A DNA stretch of 64,000 nt from Vitis vinifera (GCF_030704535.1 NC_081822.1:1312001-1376000); one strand, 5' to 3'. Shown: positions 12,701-24,322, counted from the first letter of the stretch. Translations and numbers: made by a program. Notes: generated from the sequence alone by a model not told the origin.

Positions 12701-14075
12701 TCTAATTTCCTTCCAAAACCCCACAACCTCCCAATTTATAGGATCTTATTTGAATGTTCTCTTTAATAAAAACCGATCCACAATTTTCTCACAACTATTT
12801 GTACCTTCTAGACAATCCAAAAGCAATTCTACACACATTACTACACCCTTAGGATGCAGTAATTGCCCCATGCAAATTTAGTCTAAAAATAACCTTGGTT
12901 AATGCAAGAGAATCATTTCTTACTAGTGTCACATGCGCACTGACACATACACATAGAGCTGTTCTACCATTACCAAAATTTCCTTTTCCAAACAAGAATC
13001 CTATAAAATTGAAAATAAAAGGGTTCATCCTCAAGAGTTTAATTAAAAAGATTAACAGGCTCCGGAAAGCTATGCAACTAACCAAACTATAATTAGAGAA
13101 ATAAGAGACTTTATTATGCTTGTCACAAGATAAGGTTTCACAATCAAATATACTTAAGTTTAGGATCCCAGACAGTAACATGAAACAACAGTTAAAACAA
13201 AATCTTCACTTGTAAGGTAGTCGCCGCTCAATAAATAAAAAATCTTTCCATCCATACTCTATTTCAATCGATAGGTACATGGTCTCATAACAACCCTTTT
13301 ATAAATAATTTAAAAATAAAAAATAAAAGTGTTTATTTGTCACATTGAAGCAGCCTTGGGAAAAGCACCAGTTTGCCAAAGAGACATTATGTTTGAGAGA
13401 AGTTGCCCAAACAAAAAGAATTTATACTTTACATTTGAGAATTCCAATTTTGGCGATCAAAATGGCCAAAGGCTTCCTACTGGACAGGTCTTTGTCACTT
13501 ACACAACCAAATGATAAAATTTATTTGCATCCCAGGTTATATAAAGTTGGGCAACCCCTTCAGATCAAATAACTAATCCAAGCCTAAAAAACAATCAATG
13601 ATCACCCACACCAATAATGCCACCATGCCCAAACCAATTAATGCTTCAATTACTTGAATCACATTTCCAATTCTCCTTCCGTTAAGGTTTTTCCACCATA
13701 AAGATTCCCAACAGATTGCCCAGGAGTCGTAATATTCCTAATTTTCGTTTCCATTTTCCTATTCTTTTCTCCTAACCAAAACCCTAGCCGATCCAATTGA
13801 ATCCGCAGGCTAGAACTGGTTCCAGATCAGACGGTCAAGCATCTAGATCTCAACCAAAACAATTAGCGAAAACCAAAACCACGAAAAACACAAACCGAAA
13901 TTGGAGAAATGAAACCCTAACTAGGAAACAAACCATGAGAATCGAAGAGAGTAAATAAATACCTAGAAGAAGTGAGATTAGAAGTGGAGGAGAAGAAGGA
14001 GACGGAAGCCCAGTCATGCTTCGATCGAATCTGGTACTCTCTCAGCTGTTCCGCCAAATTCGAACGCGTTATCAT
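3717..14075 (-). CDS. Small plant-conserved membrane protein (106 aa) with a ~10 kb TE-filled intron
   Basis: Exon 1 is 14075-13963 and exon 2 is 3924-3717. The donor (TTCTAG/GTATTT) and acceptor (GGTGCAG/GGTGG) restore an AGG codon, giving one 106-aa frame. It begins [20 protein letters not shown], has two hydrophobic segments (about residues 39-60 and 66-84) and ends in a basic tail with RKKKRRM. I recognise the N-terminal and tail signatures as a small, strongly conserved plant membrane protein of unknown function. From memory it resembles Arabidopsis At1g16170/At1g79390; I have not verified this. An in-frame non-ATG extension upstream of 14075 is not needed. The intron, 13962-3925 (10,038 bp), contains a LINE and a LINE fragment on the same strand as the gene. 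No further coding exon is required between the two. The function is unknown, and no catalytic motif is visible. Confidence 0.8.
4991..8641 (-). pseudogene. LINE ORF2: endonuclease, reverse transcriptase and zf-RVT, interrupted
   Basis: ORF2 opens at 8641 with [15 protein letters not shown]. The endonuclease QETK motif lies in the first segment (8641-8348) and the VSDHFPI motif is at the start of the next (8033-7056). The largest intact piece, 6898-4991, has [12 protein letters not shown], the reverse-transcriptase catalytic FADDT and the C-terminal zf-RVT signature ([18 protein letters not shown]). Breaks are a TAG after SCRF near 8345, a TAG near 8085 where Trp is expected, a frameshift in the C-run near 7077-7084 and a stop near 6930. 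The protein would nick target DNA and prime reverse transcription; this copy cannot make it intact. Confidence 0.92.
8638..10965 (-). pseudogene. LINE ORF1 (DUF4283-type RNA-binding protein), interrupted
   Basis: The frame runs 10965-10414, 10399-9932, 9919-9065 and 9186-8638. It is interrupted by stop codons near 10411 and 9929 and a frameshift near the C-rich stretch at 9060-9130. The segment at 10399-9932 carries the typical DUF4283 pattern, including [13 protein letters not shown] and [15 protein letters not shown]. In plant L1 elements this protein packages element RNA. The remaining C-terminal part is charged and low in conserved motifs. Its last codons overlap the ORF2 start as ATGA. 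Confidence 0.8.
11680..12730 (-). mobile_element. 5'-truncated second LINE fragment (zf-RVT end of ORF2)
   Basis: Minus-strand frames at 12724-12446, 12281-12048 and 12035-11817 encode the C-terminal part of an L1 ORF2. Seen are [28 protein letters not shown], the zinc-finger region [18 protein letters not shown] and [14 protein letters not shown]-run just before 11690, followed by the same style of LINE 3' end, marks the poly(A) tail. Compared with the larger element beside it, this copy lacks ORF1, endonuclease and RT and differs enough to be a separate, older insertion. Confidence 0.85.
12731..13962. other. Remainder of the 10 kb intron
   Basis: This stretch between the LINE fragment and exon 1 of the small membrane-protein gene shows no coding signal, no clear repeat and no RNA gene. 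The DNA nearest exon 1 (about 13,690-13,960) is less AT-rich. Confidence 0.5.
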
Positions 14076-14290
14076 ATCGACGCCCCTCCCCCGTCCTCCC
14101 CCGTCCCTCAAAATCCTGTTTGTTTCTCGAGAAATTTGTAGATTGCTTTAAGAAGGAGAATTTGCAGACAGGAAAATGAGATGAAGCAGTGAGGGCAAGA
14201 GACGAATGAGAGCATCAGCTTCCGTTCGTTGCGTGGACTCTTCTTTCTCGCTCGGTACGAAATGAGAAATGGAATTTTCCCTTTTTTCTT
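14076..14290 (-). promoter_or_regulatory. 5' UTR and probable promoter of the small membrane-protein gene
   Basis: GC-richer sequence directly upstream of the minus-strand ATG at 14075, with purine/pyrimidine-rich stretches typical of a plant 5' UTR. It ends in a T-rich block near 14,280-14,310. The exact transcription start cannot be read from the sequence. Confidence 0.45.
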
Positions 14291-15080
14291 TTATCTTTTT
14301 TTTTTTTTCTTGTTTTTGAAAAAAAATATATTAATTTTGAGTTTTAAACCTACGCCAGCGGATTTAACGGGTAGGCTGGTGGCTGGATCACGATGCCAAT
14401 TATAGATGAGCTCGTTCTTGGATTAGGGTCACAGGCTATGATTTGTAATTGGGTTGCCCATTACGCCGAATTATAGGCCGAAAGTCTTATAAGATTTAGT
14501 GATCTACGCTTGAGTTAAGCCCATATCCTATTTAATGGATTCGGCCCAGATTCATGACTATATCTGGTTCAGATAATTTCGGCCCACCCTCAAATGGGCC
14601 TTCAAATCGATATTGTTTCATTTCAAAACATTTCTCTACGCATAAAATTTATTAGTCTTAATGTTACTCTTCTTTGTTTTGTTTTGTATTTTATCATTTT
14701 ATGTTAAGAAAAAAAAATTGAAAGGAAGAACCCACAAATTAATAAACTACCATAAAACGATTGATATAAACATAAATTACCGTTAAAAAAATATTATTTT
14801 GACACAAATCTTTTAAATTCTTGATTTAAAAAATTGATCATACTATAAATAATATTATCATAATGTAAAATTTTAGTATGACATTCAATATTATAAATTT
14901 TTTTTCTCAAATGGAAACCACTTAATATTGTTGAATAAAAATTCAAGTCATTTATTTGAGAAAGTTATTAAAATTGAATTATTAATGTGAATATCATTTT
15001 TATATTTTTGCAAAAAGACTGTTTTATTATTGTTTGTTATATTTTTATCCATTCAAAATGCGAAAATACACTATTGATTT
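14291..15080. other. AT-rich intergenic DNA
   Basis: No coding region, RNA gene or clear transposon seen. The first ~350 bases have several GGCCCA-type motifs (for example near 14,545-14,600), which are common in plant promoters. The rest is very AT-rich. Confidence 0.45.
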
Positions 15081-15139
15081 CCTTATCTAAATCTTGAAAA
15101 TTTTATAAAAATAACATGAAAGTAAAGGAAACAAGATAT

Positions 15140-16690
15140 AAATAATATGACATAGATATTCATTAAGATATAAAAATAGTGATCTATATACGAAGAATGT
15201 GACCTAAGTATTCGGCTACAAAAAACACAACTTAGGAATGAAAAGAGCAACCTAAATACTAAGGTATGAATAGTATGACTTAGGGACGAAAGAAATGTCC
15301 TAAACTTAAAAATCTGGGTCAACGACGATGCCGCTAAAGACGAAACCTGGCTGGGAATATCAATATGTGCAGCAGACAATAGAAGAGATGATGTTTCAAT
15401 GGATGAGGAAATTTCAGCAGTGGAAGATGGTGTCGTAACCATGGTAGACGAGATTGAGAGAGGATGCAGCAGGAAAGAAATTGCTAGAACAATGACAGCG
15501 GCAGGTTTAGAATCCTAAAGCTCTGATACCATGAAAAAACAAACGGTGGTTGTATAGTTGTATTATCTCAATTGGGTTTTACCTGAGAGTATATATACAA
15601 GAAATACAAGTACCTATGTGCCCTTATGTGGCAGTAAACTGGGTCTCCAAAGGGGGAGTTAAGTTCACTTCCTAGTCAGTCAATCGTATCAAACCCGTCT
15701 TCTCGCCGCACTCCCGACCGTGAATCATCGGATTCGAAAGTGTTCTCCAATTGGGTTATGAGCCTTATGAATAGACCTTATGGTGACAGCTATCTCGAGC
15801 TAATGCTCAGTATGTCTTTGTTACTAGGATCCTTTGCTTTCTAGGAGATGGTACCGCAAGCTCTCATCGCTATAGATGACCTATGTACTAAGATACGAAA
15901 AAATAAACTTAAGTACTAAAAAAATGAAAAATGTAACATTGGTACTAAGGTATGAATAATGTGATATAGGTACCAAGGGACAAAAAATGTAATAAAATTA
16001 ATAAAAAAAGATAATCCTAGGTACTAAAGTTGAAAATTTTGACCTTCGTCCGAAAAATGTGATTTAAACATTAAGGTGCAAAGAATGTGACTTAGTATTT
16101 TGACCAAGATACAAATAATATAATCTAGGTATGAAAAATGTGACTTAGATACTAAAGTATGAAAAAATTGATTCAAGGTACGTATTGATAATATGACTCA
16201 AGTACAACGAACATTACTTAGATGCTAAAGTATATATATAAGCAACTTAGATACTATGGCATGAATAATGTGACCTAGGTATGAAGAATGTGACTTAGGT
16301 AATAAGGTATGGAAAATGTGACTTAAAAATATGACCTAGATATCAAGGTATGAAAAAAGTAGCACCGGCATGAAAAATATGACCAAGATATGAAAAATGT
16401 TATCAATGTATCAAGGAATAAAAAATATGAGTAGGGCATAAAAAATACGACTAGAACACTGTATGTGACTAAAATACATGAAAAATGTTATCAAGATATT
16501 AAGGAATGGAAAATATGATTTAAATATAAAGAATGTGACTAAGGTATAAAAAAAATATGACTAAGATATGATATATAAGTAAAATATATGAAAAATATAA
16601 TTTAAGTACAAAAAAATATGATCAAGATTCGATAAATGTGACTAAGGTATCAAATTATAAGAAATGTGACTTATAAATAAGCAATTACCA
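15140..16690. repeat. Degenerate short-period repeat field (TATGAAAAATGTGAC / TTAGGTACTAAGG motifs)
   Basis: Two alternating motifs, roughly TATGAAAAATGTGAC and TTAGGTACTAAGG, recur dozens of times with variable spacing of about 15-45 bp. They occur at 15,140-15,310 and again at 15,885-16,690. The copies are diverged but plainly related by eye. The field is split by a copia LTR/gag fragment. I do not recognise the family. Confidence 0.6.
15310..15885 (-). mobile_element. Copia-type LTR retrotransposon fragment: LTR, tRNA-Met primer site and gag start
   Basis: On the minus strand the LTR (about 15,885 to 15,532, ending CA) is followed at once by TGGTATCAGAGC (15531-15520). That sequence is complementary to initiator tRNA-Met and is the usual primer binding site. 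A short leader follows, then an ATG at 15442 opening a gag-like frame (MVTTPSSTAEISSSIETSS) that loses its frame by about 15,310. Everything beyond early gag is missing, so this is a deleted relic. The outer LTR boundary is approximate. Confidence 0.75.
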
Positions 16691-17849
16691 AACAAGGCCT
16701 TAGCTTCTCTAAAATCAATTCAAATGGAGCCTAAATATGAGATGAGCTTCTTACATAAGTTATAAAACAATTAAAAAAAAAAACAAAAAAGGCATTATCT
16801 TTATTTTATTATAAAGCTACTTTTTCCAATCAAATTTTTTAGTAAAATCATTCATACACATTTGAGAACTTATGGCATGTTTGCAAGTTTTCAAAAACAA
16901 TTAAAAAAAAATCAATTTTTAATATTTTTAAGATTCTATTTAAAAACTCAAATATGAAAATGAATTTTTTTGTACTCATTCTTCAAACAAATATGCATTA
17001 CATATAAGTTCCAAATATATTCTCGTATTTTTAATTATTTCTTAGATATTTCAAATTTCTAAAAGATAATATATTTTCATAATAAATTTTTTTTTTAAAA
17101 AAAAACTACAAAACTTTTTAAAGCAGGGATCCAATGAATCCCAAGATAGAATTACATTGAAACATGCTTTAAAATTTAATGCTATTCAATTTCAAAATTA
17201 TTATTTCATTCTTTGCCATGACTTTTGGGAAAACATAATATTATTGTCCATTGAAGGGGAGACCTTTGCAAAGTGATATCATTTTTCTTACCTTCCTCTA
17301 TGTTTTATGGCATAATTATGATATTTGTCTCTTCATGCTTCCATCAATACTTTGTAGGGATTTTCAAGTGGCATTATAATAGTGTTGAGAGCATCATTGC
17401 CATTAGTGATGGCTAAACATTTCTACTTTCCAAGTAAGAAGGAGGGATTTCTCCTTTAACCTTTATTTTTCCTTCCTCCCTATCACTTACCCTTGTGCAA
17501 GTAAAAATGAAAATCTTGCTTTCTCATCTTTATAAAATTTTCTTCCTTATAAATAAAAAAAAATTGAATCTTCTCTTATGTCAAACAAATACCCTTTTTT
17601 GTTAAGATATTAATGAAATTTCATCATAAATCGACATTTGAATTAATATGGCCTAACATTAAGTATTATTATGATACCCCAAATTTTTTTATATGAAATT
17701 CATTTTATAAATCAATATATTTTAGTTTTAAATTATAAGCATTTTCAAAAATCTTCATACTTAAAACTTTTACAAATTGCAAATAACCCAATTAATAATA
17801 CAACAAAAAAAAAAATAATAATAAAGTAATCACAATTGGACGATGGTAG
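16691..17849. other. AT-rich intergenic DNA
   Basis: No coding region or RNA gene found. A/T homopolymer runs are common and small diverged repeats are possible, but I can name no element. Confidence 0.4.
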
Positions 17850-18560
17850 AGAATAACACATCAAAATCCCCTCATTCTAAGTAAGGACAATAGGTAACAT
17901 GCTCAATCATCATTAGGACTAAAAATCATGATTAAAAGTCTATTATAAGAAGACAAAACTTTATTACAAAAACCTATTTCGCCATACACAACGGTAGATA
18001 CTCCATAAAATTGTCTTAAATTACCATTCATACGGATGAAAAATGAGAAACTAACCAAGCAATGCAAATAGTAGATGATTAAAATGGAGAAATACACAAC
18101 TTACCATAAAACACGAGATATTGTATTATGAATAAATGTAACAATTCATAGCCAAAGTTATCACGTTTTTATATCAAAATCGAGTTTATAACTAAACATA
18201 ATAGGAAGAGTGTTATAAATACGAATATATCAAAACCCTCTAACCATAGGTTAAGGATAATGACAACATGTTCAAACACTATCATAGTTAAAAATCATAA
18301 TTAAAACATATCACAAGAAGACAAAACCCTATTACACAAAACTATTTCACCGCATTATATAGAGTTTGTGAGATTATTTTGCACTACCTTTTGATGTGAG
18401 TGATAGACAAGAGCCCCATTGATAAAGTAAAACAACTAATTGATAGTTACATCCAAAAACACACCCCACCTACTGTATGACATGACCTTTATTAAGAATA
18501 GATATAACAACTTCTAGTCATATTGTATTCTTAAAGTTTGGTAAAGTTATACACAATAAA
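17850..18560. repeat. Diverged tandem duplication, period about 350-360 bp
   Basis: The block from about 17,866 to 18,120 (CAAAATCCCCTCATTCTAAG, then AATCATGATTAAAA, AGAAGACAAAACTTTATTAC and CTATTTCGCC) is repeated in the same order at about 18,225-18,500 with related words (CAAAACCCTCTAACCATAGG, AATCATAATTAAAA, AGAAGACAAAACCCTATTAC and CTATTTCACC). No protein is encoded. It may be part of an unclassified repeat family. Confidence 0.55.
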
Positions 18561-19240
18561 TTAAATTAGCAAGTTAATAACTGTTCCTCAATTTGGTTTT
18601 TAGAATGTAAAATGATTAACCTTTGAGAGAACAAAACTTTATGTTTGTGAGAAATAAATATCCATGTAGAGAATGAATGTTTGTCATAATAAATGATGGA
18701 AATGAAGTTTGATATCGACGTTTTAAGATAACAAAAAAATTCTTATAAAAAGATGAAGTATTTTGTGTAGGTAAGAAAGTTTGGTGAAGATTACTAATAA
18801 TATTTATTACAGTATATGGTATATAATTTAGACACCAAAATCTCGTAACCAAACATTCAAACATTCTTTTATTTCTTCTACTTCTCTTCTTGGGGTTTCA
18901 TTTTTATAGGTTAGTTGAAAGAATTAAGTTCAATGATGGATTTAAAAGAATTTTTCATCCAATAATCACCCCATCAAGTTTAATTAAATAAAGTGATAAA
19001 AAAGAAAATATTGTTATTTAAATTTTTAAAAACTCTCAAATGCAGAAAATTAATAAAATAAGTGATAATTGTTTATTTAAAACACGTGGATGGCAAAAAT
19101 CATTCAAAGAGATGTCCTCAATTTCAATACGCCATTTCTAATTTTTTTCTTTTTAAAAATAGTCTTGTATTTCAAGTTTAATAATTAGAAAAAGGAAAAA
19201 AATTAGTACCTTCCTATTGATCTATTAATGATAAAGGAAT
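18561..19240. other. AT-rich DNA upstream of the dehydrin promoter
   Basis: I see no gene or named repeat here. The sequence becomes markedly GC-richer after about 19,240, where the dehydrin promoter cluster begins. Confidence 0.4.
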
Positions 19241-19259
19241 GAAGGAGCTGGTGGACCAA

Positions 19260-19975
19260 TAGGAACTGGTCACGTGCAGGTGGAGGTGCAAGAGTCAGAG
19301 CCGTGAACCCGATGATTAAACAGTGACAACACCAGGCCGCCACTTGTCCACCATGAGGCCCGCCCCAGCACACGTATCTTGGGAAAGAGACAAGGCCCAC
19401 GTCAGCCCAATTTCAATTTCATAGTCGGCCCAATTGAACCCACATGGGGCTCTACCGCCCTACTGTGCGCCGTCAAGGCTATACACTAAACCCATTCACA
19501 AATCTCGAAACTCCCCTCCTTCTTCATCACGCAACTGCCACGTGTCACTGTCCCACACCGACCTTCCACATTTATCCTATCGAGGCCGACATTTCCTGGA
19601 CCCCACATGGACGCCCTCCCACGTCGCCCGTACACGTGGCACATATTCTATTGGCGTCGGCAAGCAACTACAGCGCACCGTGTCCCTCTCCCGCTTTTCT
19701 CCTTTCTTCCTTTTCTCTTTTGACTTCAAATTCCCCTTAACGAATACGCAACTCCACTCGCCAGATCTAGTAGACACGTGTAAAATATCACACGTGTTAT
19801 CTTCTTGTAGCGAGTAGTCTCCAAATATGTAAGCTTCGAGAGTTGAGTTCTCATTTTAGGTTTTGTTAAATGCACTCGTCCGTTACGCACGCAGCTATCG
19901 ATTGGCCACCCCTTGGTTTATATTCTTAATCGCGTCAGATCCGCGTACGCGGTACTGTAAGCCCTTATAAAATCG
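19260..19975 (+). promoter_or_regulatory. Dehydrin promoter with clustered ABRE (G-box) and CRT/DRE motifs and a TATA box
   Basis: ACGT-core ABRE/G-box motifs occur at 19271-19276 (CACGTG), 19398-19404 (CACGTCA), 19537-19546 (GCCACGTGTC), 19632-19640 (ACACGTGGC), 19773-19781 and 19789-19797. RCCGAC CRT/DRE cores lie at 19557-19562 (ACCGAC), 19585-19590 (GCCGAC) and, inverted, 19656-19661. A TATA box is at 19965-19973 (TTATAAAAT), about 110 bp before the ATG. ABREs bind ABF/AREB bZIP factors and DREs bind CBF/DREB factors, so ABA-, drought- and cold-responsive expression is expected. That expectation is inferred from motifs. Confidence 0.75.
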
Positions 19976-20081
19976 AATCACTCTCAGAACCAACCCATCA
20001 TCGAGTTCTAGACGCTGCTCTGATTGCATTTTTCTGAAGGCTTCATTTCTGTTGTACAACTTGGTTTGATACTTGATCATC

Positions 20082-20889
20082 ATGGAAGAAGAGCACCACC
20101 ATAGCAAAACCCACGAGTGTGAGACCACTGTGGTGGCAGAGGAGGCTGCCGTCGAGACCAAGGATCGTGGGATATTCGATTTCTTGGGGAAGAAAGAGGA
20201 GGAGAAGCCACAGGAGGAGGTGATTGTTACCGACTTTGAGAAGGTTACCATTTCCGAGCCTGAGCCAAAGGTGGAGGAGGAGGAGGAGAAGAAGCATGGA
20301 CTCTTGGAGAAGCTTCACCGATCTGATAGCAGCTCCAGCTCTGTGAGTTTTTATCTTATATCAATGTTTTTTTTTTGTTTTTTTCCTCGTTTGTTTACAG
20401 GCTTAATGGAGGGAAGGATTAAATAGTAATTTTGTTGTTCCCTGATAGCTGGGGGGTGATCTCCCCGCTCCACGTATAAATCCTTAGACTTCAATGACTA
20501 ATCTGCCCTCACGTTTAAAAAACTTGCAGTCGAGCGAGGAGGAAGGAGAGGGAGGAGAAAAGAAGAAGAAGAAAAAGAAGGACAAGAAGAAAAAGGAGGA
20601 GGACACTTGTGTGCCGGTGGAGAAGTGTGATGAAGTAGTTCCACCACAGCCGGAGGAGAAGAAGGGCTTCTTAGACAAGATCAAGGAGAAACTGCCAGGA
20701 CAGCACAAGAAGGCAGAAGAGGTTCCTCCTCCGCCACCACCTCCGGCAGAGTGCTCCCCCTCCTCAGAGACACACGAAGGCGAGGTAAAGGAGAAGAAGG
20801 GAATATTGGAGAAGATCAAGGAAAAGCTTCCTGGATACCACCCCAAGACCGAAGAAGAGAAGAAAGAGAAAGAGAAGGATTGTGAATAA
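20082..20889 (+). CDS. Acidic F-S-K2 type dehydrin (ERD10/ERD14/COR47-like), two exons
   Basis: Exons 20082-20342 and 20530-20889 are joined by a phase-0 intron (donor GTGAGT, acceptor TTGCAG) and give 206 aa. An F-segment ([11 protein letters not shown], about residues 28-38) is followed by a serine tract that spans the splice site (residues 83-89), then a Lys/Glu run. Two K-segments follow, [15 protein letters not shown] (about 130-144) and [15 protein letters not shown] (about 175-189), separated by seven prolines. No Y-segment is present. Dehydrins are disordered, hydrophilic stress proteins. K-segments form amphipathic helices on membranes and partner proteins, and the S-segment is a CK2-type phosphorylation target that also binds metals. 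The position of the intron inside the S-segment is usual for this gene family. ATG 20082 is chosen as the first ATG in frame. The promoter fits cold/ABA induction. Confidence 0.95.
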
Positions 20890-23800
20890 GCCCATAGAAA
20901 AAAAAACCAATGTTTATCGTTGATTGTGCGGTTTGTTTGATCACAGGATGATGTTTTGTTCTGTTTTGTTTTGTTTTATTTTATTTTATTTTATTTTTAC
21001 CTATACTTATATATGTGATTATATGTAAGTTTGTTTCCGAGGATCTATATTGTAATTTCCTCGTGTTATTTTGTGATTTTCACGGTATTAATGTATTTGT
21101 TAATTACCTGCTTTGTTTGTATTTAATTTCTTTGTGGAAAAAAGAAAAAGAAAAAATAGAAAGCTAGTGTTGCTTTATGGGTTTGGTTTCTAGCTTTTTA
21201 CATACATTGCTTGGACAATGTCAAGGATGCAACCGAAAGCCACTTATCTTCTTGATCATATTATAAATATTATAAGTAACGTAGCTAAGAATATGATACG
21301 GATAAGCTTATTCTATCATATCTGAAGTCTTGTTGAGAGCTACAAACACAAATGTTGTTTGTATAAATCAATGAGAATAATTATTATGCCCAACCCTTGA
21401 TTCAATTCTTTGTATGTATAAAATATGGAAAGGGTTTTTAACACTTGAAGGTCATGTTTGGTTCTAGAAAAATATTACAAAAAATAATTTTAGTATTCAA
21501 AAGTAGAGGAAGTATGAGTTCCATGTAATTGAATTTCATTTACTAATAAAAAGCACAATTTAATATTTTTAAAATTTTATTTTAATTAGATAGAAATCTA
21601 CTTATGATGTTTCAAACCATGGGTGATTCAAAAAATTATCCAAACACAATCAAAAGGCTTAAGTTTGATTTCAAAAGCTATTTTATCGAACTATTCTTTT
21701 AAGAAAAGTTTTTAACAAAATCATTTATAAAATATTTTTCTTAAGAATATTATAAAAGCCTATAAGAGCCTTTATATATATATATATAATTTTAAGAAAT
21801 ATTTTTAATATTTTTAACATTTAAATTTTAATAATTTAGGATTCGTAATGATTTGTAACATCAGTTCAAGTCTTCTTTCTCGATCCAATTCCTTCCTTAG
21901 CTGTCATTTGCATATAACTAGCTGGGAATGCCCTTAGCGGATTCTATCTTTTTTTGGTGGAGTAACTTGTTTAATATTAAAGAAATTTAGAAAATTTTTA
22001 ATAATTCAGGTGTTGAAAAATCTAAAAATGTTTTAAAAATGTTTTTTAAGATCAGTACTTCAAATGATTTTTCAATATTATAATTTTAAATATATTAACG
22101 GCCCATAGTAGCTTAATTTATTTAGCAATTAACCGTTAATTAATTAAAAAAAATTGTTACACAGATTTGGAAAGGCAGCCTCTTGGTAGATAGAAAGGCT
22201 ATGGTCCCAGCAATCAACTAGACATCACCAAGGCAATTTCCATAATTGAGAGTTGCTTGGGACCTCATAATTCACACCTCGAAAGCTTTATTCTACCCAA
22301 TGACTCAATACATGCTTGTATTCTATGGCTTATTCATTTAATTGTTATGCCAGGTGTCTGTCAATATCTCATCACCATAATTGAAAAGAAAGAAGGAAGA
22401 AAAAATATTATACTATATTGGTCGGAGCAATGATTGATTTTTTTAAAAAAAATTGATTTATTATGAAAAAATAAAATATAATTATTTTAAATTATTTAAT
22501 TCTCATATAAAAAAGAAAAAAAAATCAAAATGAGATTAAAAAATGGCTTATTATATTTTTATTTGATTAATTGAATTAAGAGCTTAGTATACAAGTTTTG
22601 CTTTTTTAGAATTAAGATTTAACTTTATTTTTAAGCTTCTCCATGAATTTATAAACAGAAGACTATCCATCACAATTGCGCATTTAATAATGAATTTGCA
22701 AGTGGGATGTTAAAATATAGTGGCTAAAAAGACTTGATCTCCAAGTTTGAAGTTGCTACATCTTATTCTATGTCTTTTCTTTTTCCTCCAATACAAAAAG
22801 GCCCACACACCAGTCCAGTCCAGTGGGGTTGAAGATGGGTGATATGCATCATCATAACCTTTCTTTTTCTTCCTTTCGGTAGTAAGACTGGCTAGCAATC
22901 AACAACCTCAGTTTCTTCTACCCACCACTAGTGGGTGGCCACATCTGAGGGACCAAGGAGGAAGAAAATGGTGATATATTAATGGGTATCCGAAGAGCCT
23001 TCATTCATTGGTGCTGAGTCGATCTTTTCAACTACTTATCAAAACCATATTTCAAAGGCGTGCTCAACCAGTAGGGTAGATTTTGAATTTAATTTTTTTT
23101 TTCCGCATCGATGTTTACCTGTTTGGCTCTTTCAAAATATCCACAATTTTTATATATTTATTTTTTTAATGTTTAGAATTTGGCATGGACCAATTTGGCT
23201 TGAAGGGGTTGGGAAGTGGATCATAGGAAAAAGGCTAGGGAAGGGATCTTGAAATTGCTCCAAAGGAGAAAAATTAGGCCACCCTGGTTCGGTTTGAAAA
23301 TAATTGTCAAATTAGTTCTCCTCATCCATGTGACTCTACGTGATGAACAAATCTTTTTCTTTTTTGGTTTTTAGCTTCTTCCAGGTTCTAGCAATGTTAT
23401 TTCCACCGTGAACTTAAATGTCAATTTTCCCATATTATTATATAAATATGGTTTTTGGTGGAAGTGACAAAAGCATCCTCCATGACTTGGGTCATGTCAC
23501 GAAAGACATATATTAAGAAAGGACAATTTGAGATGCATAGGTAAGGGTAAACGGTAAACCCATAAAAGTCGTACACTAAGGGGTAATCTTAGTATATCGT
23601 TCATTGTTTTTATTGGTTATCCCTTTGCTTCTCCTAAGACACCATGGCTAATTTGATCGCTAGGGGACATTGATCTAACCAACCGTCACACTCTAATGGT
23701 CTCACTTATTTTTATTGGAGAACTCACACATCCCATATTACGCTTATTGCCACTTACGAAAATATCGTGAAAGGAGCGTAATATTACGTAATTACATTTT

Positions 23801-24300
23801 TTTCTTGTAATTTAAATACCTATTGATATATATTGTCTATTTTATAACCATATTCCTTCAAATATTATAAGTATTATATTCATTACCTATCACTATTTTA
23901 AGCATGTCTACCAAATTGATGAGTCACCTTATAAATGTTAGTAACCATTTCACATGATATCTGTATCAATAATTAAGTTTGTGTAAATGTTTTTTAAAAT
24001 TACGAGAATTAATATAAGCTTTAAAAAGCAAATAAAAAAGAAAAAAAGTTATATTTATAGGGGGTAATGACAAATAATATAACAACTTACTTTCAATCAC
24101 GTTGATATTATGTGTTCTGATCACAAGAGCTTCTTGTGATTTTTAAATGCGTCTACAAGTTAAAGAGAAATTTATACGTAAATAATACCAATTTTTTTTT
24201 TGGAAGAATTACCCAAGAGGATGGGTTGGAAAAAATAATGACTATGAAGGCTCACTCTTTTAGAGGACAATTTTACCCTTGAATATGTTTTCTATATTAT
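20890..24300. other. Dehydrin 3' UTR then gene-free AT-rich DNA
   Basis: The first ~250 bases after the stop are the probable 3' UTR, with TTTTATTT-rich tracts. Beyond about 21,150 I find only AT-rich DNA with small stem-forming or microsatellite-like stretches (for example TA repeats at about 21,775-21,790). No transposon protein, RNA gene or plausible coding exon was found. Confidence 0.5.
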
Positions 24301-24322
24301 TTATAAATAAACTGAAATTGTC

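Noticed and set aside
3717-14075. Assigning the small membrane protein to TMEM230/DUF872
   Set aside because: Size and two hydrophobic segments fit, but the N-terminal [15 protein letters not shown] and basic tail do not resemble that family as I know it, so I left the function open.
15520-15531. tRNA-Met-like sequence
   Set aside because: Only 12 bases complementary to the tRNA 3' end next to an LTR: a primer binding site, not a tRNA gene. No tRNA cloverleaf was recognised in the window.
20484-20846. Minus-strand frame opposite dehydrin exon 2
   Set aside because: Ser/Phe-rich product caused by the Lys/Glu-rich codons of the dehydrin read backwards.
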